Origin: Sitta carolinensis
Lineage: Eukaryota > Chordata > Aves > Passeriformes > Sittidae
Assembly: GCA_032173965.1 (NCBI GenBank)
Contig: CM063292.1
Span: forward strand, 7,970,001-8,034,000
Length of the DNA stretch: 64,000 nucleotides
Direction of reading: 5' to 3'
Below the pieces are notes generated by a model, which was not told the DNA's origin, searched no databases, and saw only the letters and a program-made list of their open reading frames with translations. The translations under genes and the position numbers were made by a program. Of this stretch, positions 40,230 through 53,157 are shown one piece after another. Within the stretch, counting starts at the first letter, position 1. The number at the start of each line of letters is the position of its first letter.

Positions 40230-40825
40230 TGAGACATTTTAGATAACACACGATACAGACTCTGTGATCAGAAGGTTAAAAAAATGACTTTTTTAATAGG
40301 GATGGTGTTACCGTGACGCAGATAGAAACACACAGCAACACACACAACTGGGGTTCAGGCAGAGAAGAAGAAAAGAACTCTCCAGCTTATTGTTGACCTC
40401 GGATCTCTCAGTTTCTGGACAGTGATCAGAGATTGGACAGAGCAGTTCCCACCTCTCCATCTCCACTGGTCACTTGAGAAGTCCATCAGGTGATATCTTT
40501 TACAAAGGAATGCAAACATGATTCTTGTTTATCTTACAATTCCTGAGAACTGACTCCACTCAACTAAAACAAATCAGAAGGCTGATTTTCAGGGACAACA
40601 GGACAGTTCTCCCTTATATATAATTTTACACAGACCAATGTGATTGGTGAAACAAAGGTAAACTTCTTCAAACACATTGGTCAAACCAGAGGGGCATCAA
40701 GAAAAAGTCCCTCCTGTCAGAAGGAATGAATAACATAAATATTATTACAAAAACATTCTGTTTATCACACTTCCTTGGGAAAGAACATCAGAAAATCAAA
40801 ACATCAGGTCTGAAACCAGACTACA
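40230..40825 (-). mobile_element. LTR family B, copy 1, interrupted by LTR A
   Basis: The outer parts (40230-40305 and 40607-40825) align by eye with the uninterrupted copy at 59526-59829. Shared runs include 'gattggtgaaacaaaggtaa', 'cacattggtcaaaccagagg', and 'tcccttatatataattttac'. The uninterrupted copy reads straight through 'agggatggttctccc', whereas here 301 bases split that point. The element appears to run TG to CA. Orientation is inferred from an ATTAAA-like signal on the minus strand near its end. A clear target duplication is not seen for this copy. Confidence 0.75.
40306..40600 (-). mobile_element. Solo LTR family A, copy 1 (nested in LTR B)
   Basis: This 295-base element reads TGTTACCGTGACGCAG to GGGACAACA on the plus strand and is flanked by ggatgg (left) and ggacag (right), a 6-bp duplication now matching at 4 of 6 sites. 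It shares most of its sequence with the copies at 47549-47839 and, inverted, 58584-58868. A TG/CA end structure with 6-bp duplications is typical of class II (ERVK-like) endogenous retroviral LTRs. No internal viral genes are present here. It lies in the same orientation as CDH8 transcription, 225 bases upstream of the 122-base exon. Confidence 0.85.
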
Positions 40826-43800
40826 GAGTGCAAGCTCAGGAAGGATGGCCAGGGCTTTGTGCTTGAAAAGAATAAATAGATCCCTGTTGCAAACAGCATT
40901 TATTGGAGATTAGCTCAATGAAGACCTTTCCTGGTCTAAATTGGTAAGATTTTTCTTTGATGAAGTTTGTATTGTTTTATTGATAAAATCCATTATATAT
41001 GGAAAAGGGAAGGCTGCAAACAGCAGAGATTTATTTCTTTGTTTATCTTTGGCAGAGAACAGCACATTTTACTCCATTAATTGTTCTGACTGCACATCTA
41101 TTATTTCTTCATTGCAAACACGGTTTAAGTGCTGACCCACATTGGGGAAAAGATGGATGGGAGACTGATGGGGTGAAACTAGACAGTAATTTGGACTATT
41201 AAAGCACTTTGATCATCTACCACTGACCAAAACAGTGACCTGTGAACTTCTTTCTTCACTGAAGTAACAACTCATTATTTACAATACAGAGCTATTTTAC
41301 ATAAAATTGCTTATCCCTGTGAAGAGTAGAATGAGCTGGAAGTTTGCAACAGTTTGCATCTACTTTGAAGAGCTTTTAGAGGCAGCTGCCTCTGTCTTTC
41401 AATTCAGCATTGTTAGTTTGCTTAGAAATTACTCATATTTTAAGTTATTTTTCCCCAAGGAGCAAACCCATGAATTCAGTTTAAACTGAGATCACCAGCT
41501 GATTTGAAAAGTTTGGTAAACTGATCCACAGCACACCCACACTTCCACAGGCACCTCAATCCCAGTTTCAAAGTCCATCTCTCAGTGAATATTTTCCAAT
41601 CGTGGCATTCCACTTCATTTGTATCACCAGCAATGACAAATCTCAATATTCAGTGCACTTCTCAATACAAATGACTACAAAGTACAAGAAGGTCAGGCCC
41701 CACCAGTGCTCAGGGACCAACTGGTGGCAGCCCTACAAGTGACAGAGGTGAATAAAGGCAGAATCACCATATACACTGCGAGGTTTGTGGTTTCCATCAG
41801 GGTTAATTTTGTTGTGACCTAATCAAACCCTACACCTTACAGCCCTGTTTTCTCCTTGTGTGCCTGAGACATCCTCAATATGGGAGGCTCCACCCGTAAA
41901 TCTAAGTGTGCGAATTTCAGTTGCTCTACTGACATTGAAACAGCATAAAAATAACAATTTTAAAAACACAAACTCAAATATACCAGTGCTATAAAATGCT
42001 TTATATTTCTGGGGTCATCAGAAATATAAAAATTCCTCCTGGATAGGACATAGAAGATTACCACACATCAGAACTTAGATGTTTTCCATCATAAGGAGCC
42101 AACATTTTTTATAGGGAAAGAAACATATCACAGAAATAAAAAGAAAGACCCACCAAAATATTGTATGAGCAATATTTACATCACTTTGTATCTTATGATC
42201 TTACTTACTAACAGGTGAGGGGAACACTTATGCCATGAAATAATAATGTATTTGAAACCAAATAAAGGCTTATATGCAAATCATGAATTCCAAACATTTT
42301 AAACACTTTATCTTCACTTAATAAAAATACAGACAATGAATCTCAAGCTTATCAGAATTCTCAGCACTAGTGTCATATTTAAACACTAAAGATTTACTTT
42401 TATCTAAATTAATGAAATGATGGCAGTTCAAATTTTAAAGACATTACAGAGAAATGTAATTAATTAGATAAGCTTCTAAAGAAATTATTCATGTCCCTTG
42501 TGACTGCCCCCAAAATGTTTGTCTTTCATCAGAAATACAAACATTAAATTTAAAGATATTATAATTAGAAACTTGATGAGAATTCATTTAAAAAATTAAT
42601 TTACTAAACACAAGAGGGGCCTAGCTGGTTTGGAAAACTCCAAACAAGGGGATATCCACTGCCTTTTAGGGTTCCAGTGACTGTGGTGACATTTGCTATT
42701 GAGAAAGAGAGAGAGAGAAATGGAGGGGGAAATGTATCTACAGCTTGTACTGCCCACCACCCTGAACTCACTGCTTTATTTTGTCATCCCAAACTTCCCA
42801 GGGAAATTCCACTTTGTGCCACGTGTTTTCCTTCACCCTGAGCTCACCTATTCAAGCACATTAACGAGTCCTCACTAAGCAAGCCCAGGCTGAAAACGCT
42901 GTCAGGATGAAATAGTTCCATCTGTTCATTTCCATACGTTTCCTGTCTGCAGACTCTGGGTGGTAAAACATGTACAGAGGATGTCCAGGCTTAAACCCAG
43001 CTCTGCTGGCAATGCCCCAAAGCCCTGAACTGGGAGTAGGAAGGGACTGAAGTGGATCCAGGCTGGTCACAAAATGACACAACTGCATGGTCACTGCCCT
43101 TCAGGGTGTCTCGCTCATTAGGATTCAACATTGAGAACTTTTCTTCATTTGTATGAATGGACAGTCAGCTCTTTCTAAACTAGGAACAAAACTGAGTTTA
43201 ATTACTTGTGTGGGTTTTTGTTTAGTTTGTTTTTTTGCCCAATAAGCCCCTCAGTTTGTAGATTTAAGGGAGACTGAATCTTCTTGCATGCACCAGGTAG
43301 ACAACAAGACTGATTGTTTAACTTCCAATCTGTTATTGTATGCAAAATCATTAAAAAGGTAGAGAAAGGTAGTTAGTAAGTCAGTTAGTAAGGAACTAAA
43401 CAAATTTTTGAAAGCTTTATCACCTGCATTTATTCTGATGCACAGTTTAGAGAGACCTATTTTATATTGAATTATATTTATATTGAATTTTTCAATATAA
43501 AAGTGTCATTAGGGCTGTCACTTGAGAACCATCAGCTTTGTTTGAAAATTTAACGCTCTGAGACCCAAGACTGAAAAATACTGAGAAAATTTCCACTAGT
43601 CAAGTTTAATACAAGTCTTTTCAAGCTAGAGCAGCAGAGTAGGACTTAGTTGGTCATCTGAGGACACCACTGTGTGTCTAGATGAGCACAGAACATTTCT
43701 GGAGTCCAGCAATGAGATCCAGATGAGCACAGGACACACACACAGAAAGGAGCATCTAGGCAGATCCAAGGAGGGGAAGACTCAATGCAAAAATAACTAG

Positions 43801-44627
43801 TGGAACTTAGGCTTGATAAATAAAACTCCCAAAACTTATGGAATGTCCACCTGGGTTTATGAATGCATATTGAAAAGTTTACAAGGGTTCTAAGCACCTA
43901 ACAAGCTCTTCTGTTCTCCCCAGTTCACAAGACTCTACTGGAACATTAAGTGTTTGAAATATCCAACTTGCTGGTACTCCTCTGAATAACCCATTGAAAC
44001 CTACTCAGGATTTAAAAATGCTGGATACCAAAATGATGAGGCAGATCAAATAACCAAAGTCAAATTAAAACAAATAAACATTATCAAGCAACTCAGTGTC
44101 TCCATGAATTTTGGAGGCTACAGCCCCCTGTTTTACCACTTGATATTGGGATCAACACTTTTTGTCCTTCCTGGAAAAAATCCTACATAACTGAGATGTA
44201 TCTGTATCGTAGGAAATTTGTATTTCAAAGCACCGAGTGTTGTCAACATTGTTACTGCACACAGCAAGATTTTCTAGCAGTAACTAGAGGTTATAAATAC
44301 AATTTTTGGTCTTGTACCACAACTAACAAAATATAATGCAGCTTTTCAACTCCCATAAACACTTAAAGACTTCATAAACTTGCTTAAAACACTTCCTCCT
44401 GTCTTCCCTTGACTGATAAAAATGTTTTTGAGACAAAGAGAATTACTGTGTCCCAAAATTAAGTTTATAATTTATTTAGCCCAAATAAATACAGTTTAGT
44501 TCAGTTTTCCTTTAGATAATTAAATCATCCAAAATCTCTTCAACATTCTCTTTAAAAATTCATTAGCTGCCTTGCATTTTACCTAAAATCTACCTGAATA
44601 GAAAGCAGATTCCTAGAAAATAATCCA

Positions 44628-44675
44628 TTATTATTACTATTATTATTATTATTATCATCATCATCATCACCACCA
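44628..44675. repeat. Compound (TTA)n(TCA)n trinucleotide repeat
   Basis: A run of att/tta units passes into tca and then cac units on the plus strand. It is a simple compound microsatellite in intron sequence. Confidence 0.9.
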
Positions 44676-47548
44676 CATAGTTTGGACATGGCTATTTCAT
44701 GCTTCTCTGATTCAATGGAGTTTCTACAATAATAGTATTTTAAATTAGAGTAGAGGAAGTCCTAGTTCCAACAAAGAAATCAAAACAAAACTTGAATCAC
44801 TGACTTAATAAAAACAACAGCGCTTGGTTTACATTGTTTATATTTCAAACTTATTAAGTTGTATTTTAGCAGATCCAGTCCCCATGACTTTATCAAAGTT
44901 TTGTCTGATGAATTCATTAAGATAATCTGCAGGACAAGTTTATTTCTCCTGTTAGAGTTTATGCTCTTGTTTACTTTAGGCAATCCTTTACTTCTAGAAT
45001 GCCACAGCTTATAACAATCTTTCTGTCATATAAAACTGACAAATCTGACTTAAAGAATCCTTAGATACACAGCTGCTATTGTGAAACGGGGGGTTTATTT
45101 ATGTTGAAGCTTAACTCTAGGAATCACATATCACAGCAAATACTGGGCTCGTTTGTCTGCAGCGCTGGGTAATGATCTGATTCAAGAGAGGCTGAGTGCC
45201 TGAAACCCATTCCAAAATCGTCAGGAGGACAGCAGTAATTGCCAACATTTCTCTTAAAAATACCAGAACACAAGCTATTTCTGAGCTAGGACAAAATTCA
45301 AACAACTGAACTAAAAACCAGGTCAGAACCGTTCACCAGGAAGATTTAGACTCCCCATTGAAATGATTGCCTTTTTAAAGGATGAGAAGTGGTGGATTAT
45401 AGAAACAGCAATATAAACATATCAGTACTTAGCAGGAAGGCTCCTGTATGAGCTGCAAAGACAAGAGACAAACAGGGCCTCCTCATTATTATTCAATTTG
45501 TATTTCTTTAGCACATGGAAGACGCCGGAGGAGCACAGATTGTGGCGAGTGTCTGTGTGTGCATGTGTGTGGGAGGGGCGCGGAAAGGAAAGGATGGGGA
45601 ACATATTTCTCAGGTTTGTTCCTTCACTCATTCTTTGGGAGAAAAATAATAATGGAGTTGAGGAGTTTTGTCTCCTTTCAGTAGCTGCCTGGGTTTATTT
45701 TGTTGTGGGCTCCAGAAGGATGAATGAGGCAAGAGCAAAGCTTTGTCACACTCTTACTTCTATTTCCTCACCGAGAGACTGCACAAGTTTAACAAAGAAG
45801 CAGCTTAACATCATCCCCTTCTTCACAGCTGAATTTGGAGTTAAGAGGTTTCCAAAGTTCAGCAACTCCATCTGTAAAGAGGTGACTCAGGAAAGCCACA
45901 TTCACCTACTTTATTCAATATATGAGATGTGTCACTTGGGACTAAAGGACAGATTTTACTCTTATTGCTGACAATATCAAAACAAAAAATAAAGATCAAA
46001 ATTTCTTTGATACGTGCACACACCATACTAGAAAATGTTGATTAGATACACCATATTCTTCCAGTCCTGTTTTCACTCACTTTCTTTTTCTGTGGGATTT
46101 TTGTTTGTTTTTTTTTTTCATATAAGTGCACATAAGACATTAAAATTATTTCATACAACCCAGAACCAGTCAGATTCTGAATCAATTACCTAAAAGTTGC
46201 AGAAAACAGAGACATGCCTGCCAAAAGACCAAATGGGGGTTTTTATAAGTGATATTCTGCCTAGCCCTGCACTTAGTTCTCTGCTTCCCACTGTAAGTAG
46301 CAATACTGAATTATTTCCTCCATTTGAAATCATTTAAGATTCCATATATAAATATATTTTAAATTAAACCAGGGATTTTAACTGGCTATTTTGTTAACTT
46401 CAAAGGATCAACACTGATTTGTAAAACATGATAATAAACCCCCAAAAAAGGAGCCTATTCCTTCTAACAGGTACAATGCATACTGATAGAATCAGTTAGC
46501 CCTCATTTTGCTTATCCAAGGTCAGGCTGTAATTTGACATTCAAATGCAACCTCTCTGCTATTTTTCATGCCAGGAAGCCATGCAGTTATTCAGCAGCTT
46601 CACAAATAGTTACTCTGTAATTACCTCTGATACTCTGTGAATTGTAAGATCCATTTGCAAAACCAGGAAAGGTTTGTAATTTTCTGCAGAAGTATCTTAT
46701 TTTGCTTGGTGTATTTGCATGATATTGCCTTGTCTGACTGCACAGACAGATCAAAAGGGCTTGGAAGGAGAGACTAGATCAAAAAAGCAAAACATCCCCT
46801 CAAATGTAGTTCACAAGTGTGAAAAGGGCCTCTTCTACTTCAGCCTTGGTTATAAGGGAAAATCAAAGATGCTGTTCTATTTAGTTTTAGCTGTGCATGA
46901 TAAGAGAGGAGAAGCTATTCTCTGCTGCAATGAGAATGAGAGCATGGGCCACATTGAGCAAGCTCTGTTTGTCCTGGAGGGAACAGAGGCTGCTGAAAGA
47001 AATTCATATCCACCTTGAGGCTGGAAGGGATTGGGAAGGAAAGACAATCCCCACCCCTCATGTCACCCTTCCAAAAACTCAACAAACCTGAAACTTGAGG
47101 CTCTCTGGTTACTCCATTTCACTTGGAATGATGGTTTGTCTTTAATCACAATATGTGTGTTTTGAAAACTCCACCTTGGTGTCACCACTTCCTAATTCTA
47201 ATATCCTATTTATCATGGGCTCCAAACTGCAAATGGCAGAGACAGGAGAAGCTCCATGTACTGGATAGCACAAGTGCTCATCACATGGAACACACCTGTT
47301 GCATCAAGAGGGATCTGCAGGCTGTGGATGCCTTCACCTGACCCTCACAGCAGAGGCTGTGGCTCTGCCACGGCACTCTCCTGGGGCTGTGCAGCATGGC
47401 TGGGACAGCAGCTTCCCTGGAGGGGAAACTGGCTATGGGTGATCCTGAAATGCGGAGTGAGGACACACCAGGCACCAGGAGTGTCCCCAGGGCTCCGTGT
47501 TGGACCCAGTCCTGTCCAATGTCTTCATGGATGATCTGGATGAGGAAC

Positions 47549-47839
47549 TGTTACTGTGACACAGATAGAAACACACAGCAACACCGCAACTGGGGTTATA
47601 CAGAGAAGAAGAAAAGAACTCTCTGCTTTATTGCTGACCTCGTATCTATCAGTTTCTGGACAGTGACCAGAGACTGGACAGAGAAGTTCCCACCTCTCCA
47701 TCTTCACTGGTCACTTGAGAAGTCCATCAGGTGATATCTTTTCACAAAGGAATGCAAACATGATTCTTGTTTATCTTACAGTTCATGAGAACTGACACCA
47801 TTATACCAAAACAAATCAGAAGGCTGATTTTCAGAAACA
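47549..47839 (-). mobile_element. Solo LTR family A, copy 2, with perfect target duplication
   Basis: This 291-base element runs TGTTACTGTGAC to TCAGAAACA on the plus strand. It is flanked on both sides by AGGAAC (47543-47548 and 47840-47845). Removing the LTR and one AGGAAC restores continuous CR1 sequence, so the element clearly inserted into the CR1. An AATAAA on the minus strand (plus tttatt near 47628) suggests LTR orientation on the minus strand, the same direction as CDH8 transcription. No internal retroviral sequence remains. Confidence 0.92.
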
Positions 47840-47970
47840 AGGAACTGGGGCACCCTGGGCAGTTCACTGCTAACATCAGGGTGGGTGGGTGGCAGTGTGG
47901 ATCTGCTGGAGGCAAGAAGGCTCTGCAGAGGGTCTGGGCAGGCTGATCCCTGGCTGAGGCCAGTGGGCTG

Positions 47971-48450
47971 AGGAGCCGGGCAGGGGCACAGGGAGCCGGG
48001 CAGGGGCACAGGGAGCCGGGCAGGGGCACAGGGAGCCGGGCAGGGGCACAGGGAGCCGGGCAGGGGCTGAGGGAGCCGGGCAGGGGCTGAGGGAGCCGGG
48101 CAGGGGCTGAGGGAGCCGGGCAGGGGCTCAGGGAGCCGGGCAGGGGCACAGGGAGCCGGGCAGGAGCACAGGGAGCCGGGCAGGGGCACAGGGAGCCGGG
48201 CAGGGGCACAGGGAGCCGGGCAGGGGCACAGGGAGCCGGGCAGGGGCTCAGGGAGCCGGGCAGGGGCACAGGGAGCCGGGCAGGGGCTGGGGAGCCGGGC
48301 AGGGGCACAGGGAGCCGGGCAGGGGCTCAGGGAGCCGGGCAGGGGCTGAGGGAGCCAGGCAGGGGCTCAGGGAGCCGGGCAGGGGCACAGGGAGCCGGGC
48401 AGGGGCACAGGGAGCCGGGCAGGGGCACAGGGAGCCGGGCAGGGGCTCAG
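47971..48450. repeat. 20-bp GC-rich minisatellite, about 24 copies
   Basis: Tandem units of gggagccgggcaggggcaca with caca/ctga/ctca variants, running almost without interruption for 480 bases inside the CR1. This is the same unit as the array at 35874-36151, but on the opposite strand and longer. Minus-strand open frames of up to about 250 codons across it are repeat artefacts. Confidence 0.96.
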
Positions 48451-51400
48451 CCTGGAGCACAGGAGGCTCAGGGGACCCTGCTGGCTCTGCACAGCTCCTG
48501 CCAGGAGGGCACAGCCGGGGGGCTCTGGGCACAGGCACAGGCACAGGAGCAGAGGGAACGGCCTGAGGCTGGGCCAGGGCAGGCTCAGGGGGCACCTGAG
48601 CAGGAATTTGCCCATGGCAAGGGTGGGCAGCCTTGGCAGGGGCTGCCCAGGCAGGGGTGCAGTGCCCATCCCTGGGCTGTGCCAGGAAGGGCTGGAGGTG
48701 GCACCCAGAGCTCTGGGCTGGGCACAGGGTGGGCACAGCTGGGGATGGAGGGGCTGGGAGGGATCCTCCAACACTGATGGCTCTCGGATTCTGTGAATGC
48801 ATGGAATATGCATTGGGAAACAAATGGAGGGAATGAGACTTGGAAAGAGTTGGAATGGGCATCCTAATCAGAAATTGTAACATCCTTGCAATATTTGAGT
48901 AAGAATTACGGGTCCTCGTCTCTTGACAGAAGCTCTGGATGCAAACAGCATGTGCTTGGAGGCTGCTCTGCATATCTAATTTTGACCACACTGAAGTTTA
49001 TATTCACAGTGACACATAATCAAGATGTATGTGACATATCAATATGAGTAAACAAATATATAATTCAAAATAAAGTATTAGTAGAGCTGCTTGAGAGGGT
49101 TGTATTGGAAGCTGCTACAATCATATCAGGTTTATGACAATGAAGCAATTCCAGTTTATTCACCGATTCTAAGTAAATCCTTAAGGGAAAACAATAAAAA
49201 AACCCAACACTGCCAATATCCTTCTACTCACACATCTATCCAGGGACCAAACTAAAACAACTTGTCAGAAAACAACCTGTATTTGTGATAAAGCACTGTG
49301 TAATTGAGCGTTATTTATCTCTGACAAGGATACCAGTCAGGAGGAAGTTTGCAGTTATGTCACACTCAGTAAATTAGCTGTGTTACGTACTGAAGTGAGG
49401 AATCATTACAACTGCAAACATTAAAAGTACACCTAAACTTTTAGCTCTTACTAGCAGTGCACTTACTAACTACTACAATAAATGTCAACCTAGAAATTTG
49501 AATTTTTACATTTAAATTTTTTGTGCAAAAGGCCAATGCAAAAAAACCCAAAGAAACAAACATGAAACAAATGGAAAAATGATCCCTAACTTCAAGGCTG
49601 AGCAATAGAAAAACAACATTTGTGATCTCTAGAAGCCTCTCCAAGAAGGGAGCATTGCTCTACAGACCCAGCACTCCATGAAAAGTCAGAGGCTACTAAA
49701 AGATTTAGAGTGAAAGTTTTCCATTTCCTTGGGGCAAGCACAACTAGGAAGGAAAAAAGTTAGAAAAACAAAGAACCTTAGAATCATCTTTCTGATACTT
49801 TCATTATCCACTCTAGAATAATAGCAGTGTGATGAAATGCCACTGGGTCTGTACTTTTGTGGATCAAAGCACCACAAGCCTAATTAGGATTCCAGATTTT
49901 CTGAGGCAGTGTAATGCCTTGAATAGTTGTGAGGAAGTAACAGGTTTTCATTTCTAAATATAGCAATGAGAAAATAAAATCCAGAAACTAATATGGCTTC
50001 TTTGAATGGCAGAAAAGAATTTGACTTAAAAATAAGGCAGTGAACAGGCAGGAAAATAAATTGATTGAAGAAAAAATTTAAGACACAACAAATGTACCAG
50101 GACATGATTTGCTGCTGTGTTTCTCAATTCCAGCTTAATCAAAGGAGTTGTGCTGCCATAAACCAATCAGGAATCTGGCCCACACTTTGGAGCAATTATA
50201 TTATTAATACGCTAATAACTCATGCATATTAAAATCTTATAAAAATATTGACTTAGATATGCAAGGTCTTATTGTCAATTATAATTAGCTATGAAATTTT
50301 CTAATGACTAGAAGCAATAATAATAACAATAAGCAGACTGATTGAGGATGAGTTGTCTGGAATATTTGGGGTTTTTTATTTGAAATGGTTTCATGATTGA
50401 AGTAAAATAATTTATAGCTCAAATGAAATCCCTCCCTTACTCATAGACAAAACATCAAAATGTTTTAATAAAGATTTTTATTACAAAAGAATTTATTATA
50501 GAAGCATTCAAATGTCACTACTTTTAGAGCTCATATTCCTGAGACTGATTTTCTTAACAGTGCAATTTAATTACTCTTATGTTTCCTTCACAGATAAGAT
50601 ATTGCTGGATATCCTGAATATGAATCAGGAGTTCAGCATCAAACCTGACTTGCAAACCTTCAGTAATAAGCAAAAAAGACCTCTCCAGCACTTTAAAAAT
50701 ACCTTCTCCTGTGTTCTTCAGACAGAAAATGGTTCCATTCTTTCCTGCCCTGCACCCTTGCCAGCAGCTCAGAGCATGCTGCTCAGAGTCTTTATTCTAG
50801 ACAGAAATGTGCCTCAAGAAGATTGACTGAAATTAATACCGAGTTACAAACCCCTACTCTGACCTGCTGTCATGCAGAAAAACCAGTGGAGATTTCAGAT
50901 AGTCTCAATCTGCTCAGAACTGATGAACTCAGGTTCTCAGTGAGGTGAATTCCACACAGTATTTCTAAGATTAATCTTATTTTCGTCAGAATTTCTGATT
51001 CGAAAGTTCAAAGTGCAGGTGGTCACTTGGTAGCTGGTCAGGGTAAAGATGCACTTTGCTAAAATAACATTTATCTGTATATCATCTATATGGTCAGCTT
51101 AACCGGCCTCTACATTTCCTCTAAGTAACTAATAAATATTCATAATAAATAAATATGTATATTTCTGCTTGTATTCCTTACTTGAATCCTTCCCTGCTTT
51201 ATGTCCCAGGAAATCTGATTTCCTTCTAAAACCCACCTAATGCCCCGACCTTTTGTGTTGCAAGCTTTGAACAGTGTTCCAACTCCAGTATAATTTTACA
51301 AACTGAATATTTGCCAATCTAGAACTCAGATGTCCAGCCTGGATTTATAATGTCCAGAAAGCAGAAGGATAATTTAGACTGTTACTGCAAACCTCTCTCC

Positions 51401-52935
51401 TCTCCCTTGTCATAATGATGTTTACTACTTTCTTTGACCTTTTTTTGTTTTGCTTTTTTTACTGAATTTCTAGGGGTGCTTTATTCACAGCTGCCTTCCG
51501 TGCCTCCCTCTGGAACCAGAGGTCTCCACCTTCTGCTCAGCACCCCATACCTGAATTTTAGTGCTTGCTCCTGAACTGCTGAGGCCACTTCACACCACAG
51601 AGATTGTTTCACCAGTACTCTCCTTTTCTATTTGTATTTCCTCATAATAGGCTCACTCCCATGCAGTTACCCACGTGGATCTCCTCTCCTGCTGTCCTCG
51701 AGCTCTGTGAAACACTAATGGGAAAATCTGTGCTATGTCTGACTGCACTTTCACAGCTGAGAGCTGCAAACTGGCTTGACAAGAGGCACCAGCCCTCCAC
51801 TGCCCAATGGCAACTTCCAGTGACCCGTTAGGATCTGAGGAGCTCTGTGTAACCCCCTAGTTCTGTGCAAAAGGATAAAAACCACCTTAGCAAATTCTGT
51901 GTTTTAGTGTAAAAATGATGGATTATATAGTTTGAGTTCCACTAAACCAGAGCAAAAAAGGTCAAGCAGAAAAGGTTAATATTCCTGAGCTTCTCTTGTT
52001 TAAACCTCCATAAAGGCTTATTTCCTTCTCTTTTTCAAACTTAGAGAAATTCACTCAGCCCTAAGTTAGAGATAATTATATGGTGTACCAAAGTAACTCC
52101 CTAAAATGTTAGAATTATTGCTAATCATGCCTATAGTTATTTTTACCATAAAAGGCTAAATAAAATTAAATAAATGAAAGCATAATGAAAGCAAAGGTAT
52201 TCATGGCATTAAAAAGTACATTGTAGCTGAAGGCTTCTTCTGAAGAAATATGTCTCTCTTCCTTTTTAATTAGTGTCCTTGCATTTTTTAAAGGAATACA
52301 CACTATAGATAACTTTAGCAGTGCATGTGCTGGGTGATGATTCAATTACTCTATTTATATTCTCAGTAAACCATATAGAGCCTTTCTGGCTTTATGCCCT
52401 TTCCCATTAGGTGACAAAATTGCCTCATACTTCTTCATTTCCAAAGAATTCCGTTGGTGTGGGTAATTACCTGTGTCAGAGCCCACAGCTTTGTCCTTGA
52501 GATGCCTCTGCTCGGGGCCTGGGAAATATTTATTGTGGTCAAATCACCATTTACATTTCAAGATCTTGTCTAGATTTTCACCTCTTGCTTTGAATTATTC
52601 AGGAGAATTTCTCCTTGTGTCAGTTCTGGTGCTTTGCCCAGCCCTTGGGCAGGGGGCTGAGGCTGCACAGGAGTGCTGCTTGCTTGGCACGTGGGGCTGG
52701 GTGCCAAGAAGCCTTTGATCAAGCAGCCAATCCCAATGAAAACAGCATCTCTGTGACTGCAGTGCCTGCAGAATAAGGACAACAGAAACTCCATTAAACC
52801 CCTTCATTCAGAGATAGAAACCTTGGCTAAAAGCATGGCTCCAGGCTACCAGAAATAGCCTCTCCCAGGCACTGGCTTTGGAATTCCCCAGTGGACTGCT
52901 CTGTTGTGTGCCAGCCAGTGGGATGTGCAGAGTGT

Positions 52936-53157
52936 GAGGATCACAGGATCCCAGAGTGGATTGGGTTGGAAGGACCTAAAAATAATCTTCCACCCCATCC
53001 CTGTCAGGGCCCCCTGCCCTGTGCCAGGGGCTCCCAGCCCCAGTGTCCAGCCTGGCCTTGGGCACTGCCAGGGATCCAGGGGCAGCCCCAGCTGCTCTGG
53101 GCACCCTGTGCCAGGGCTGCCCACCCTGCCAGGGAACAATTCCTGCCCAGGATCCAA
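52936..53157 (-). repeat. CR1 LINE fragment with 3' end
   Basis: The plus strand shows the reverse-complemented terminus 'atcacaggatcccagagtgg', then 'attgggttggaaggacctaa', then the GC-rich body that is nearly identical to the block at 2331-2508. It ends abruptly at 'cccaggatccaactt', which is the 5' truncation point. It is in sense orientation relative to CDH8. Confidence 0.88.

Larger units (their letters stand above)
47427..48797 (+). mobile_element. CR1 LINE with RT remnant, nested LTR and minisatellite (copy 2)
   Basis: This is the longest CR1 piece here. From 47482 one frame reads CPQGSVLDPVLSNVFMDDLD, which is the CR1 reverse-transcriptase motif region (consensus PQGSVLGPVLFNIFINDLDE). 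The frame is broken upstream. A solo LTR interrupts it at 47549-47839. After the LTR the element resumes with 'gtggatctgctggaggcaag', then 'aaggctctgcagagggtctg' and 'ggctgaggccagtgggctga', enters the 20-bp array, and continues through the GC-rich body to the terminal 'ggattctgtgaatgcatgg'. It is antisense to CDH8. Its true 5' end is uncertain. Confidence 0.85.

Noticed and set aside
47742..48991. Repetitive minus-strand frames of 148-247 codons
   Set aside because: Same minisatellite artefact within the second CR1 copy; they also cross CR1 and unique sequence without any domain.
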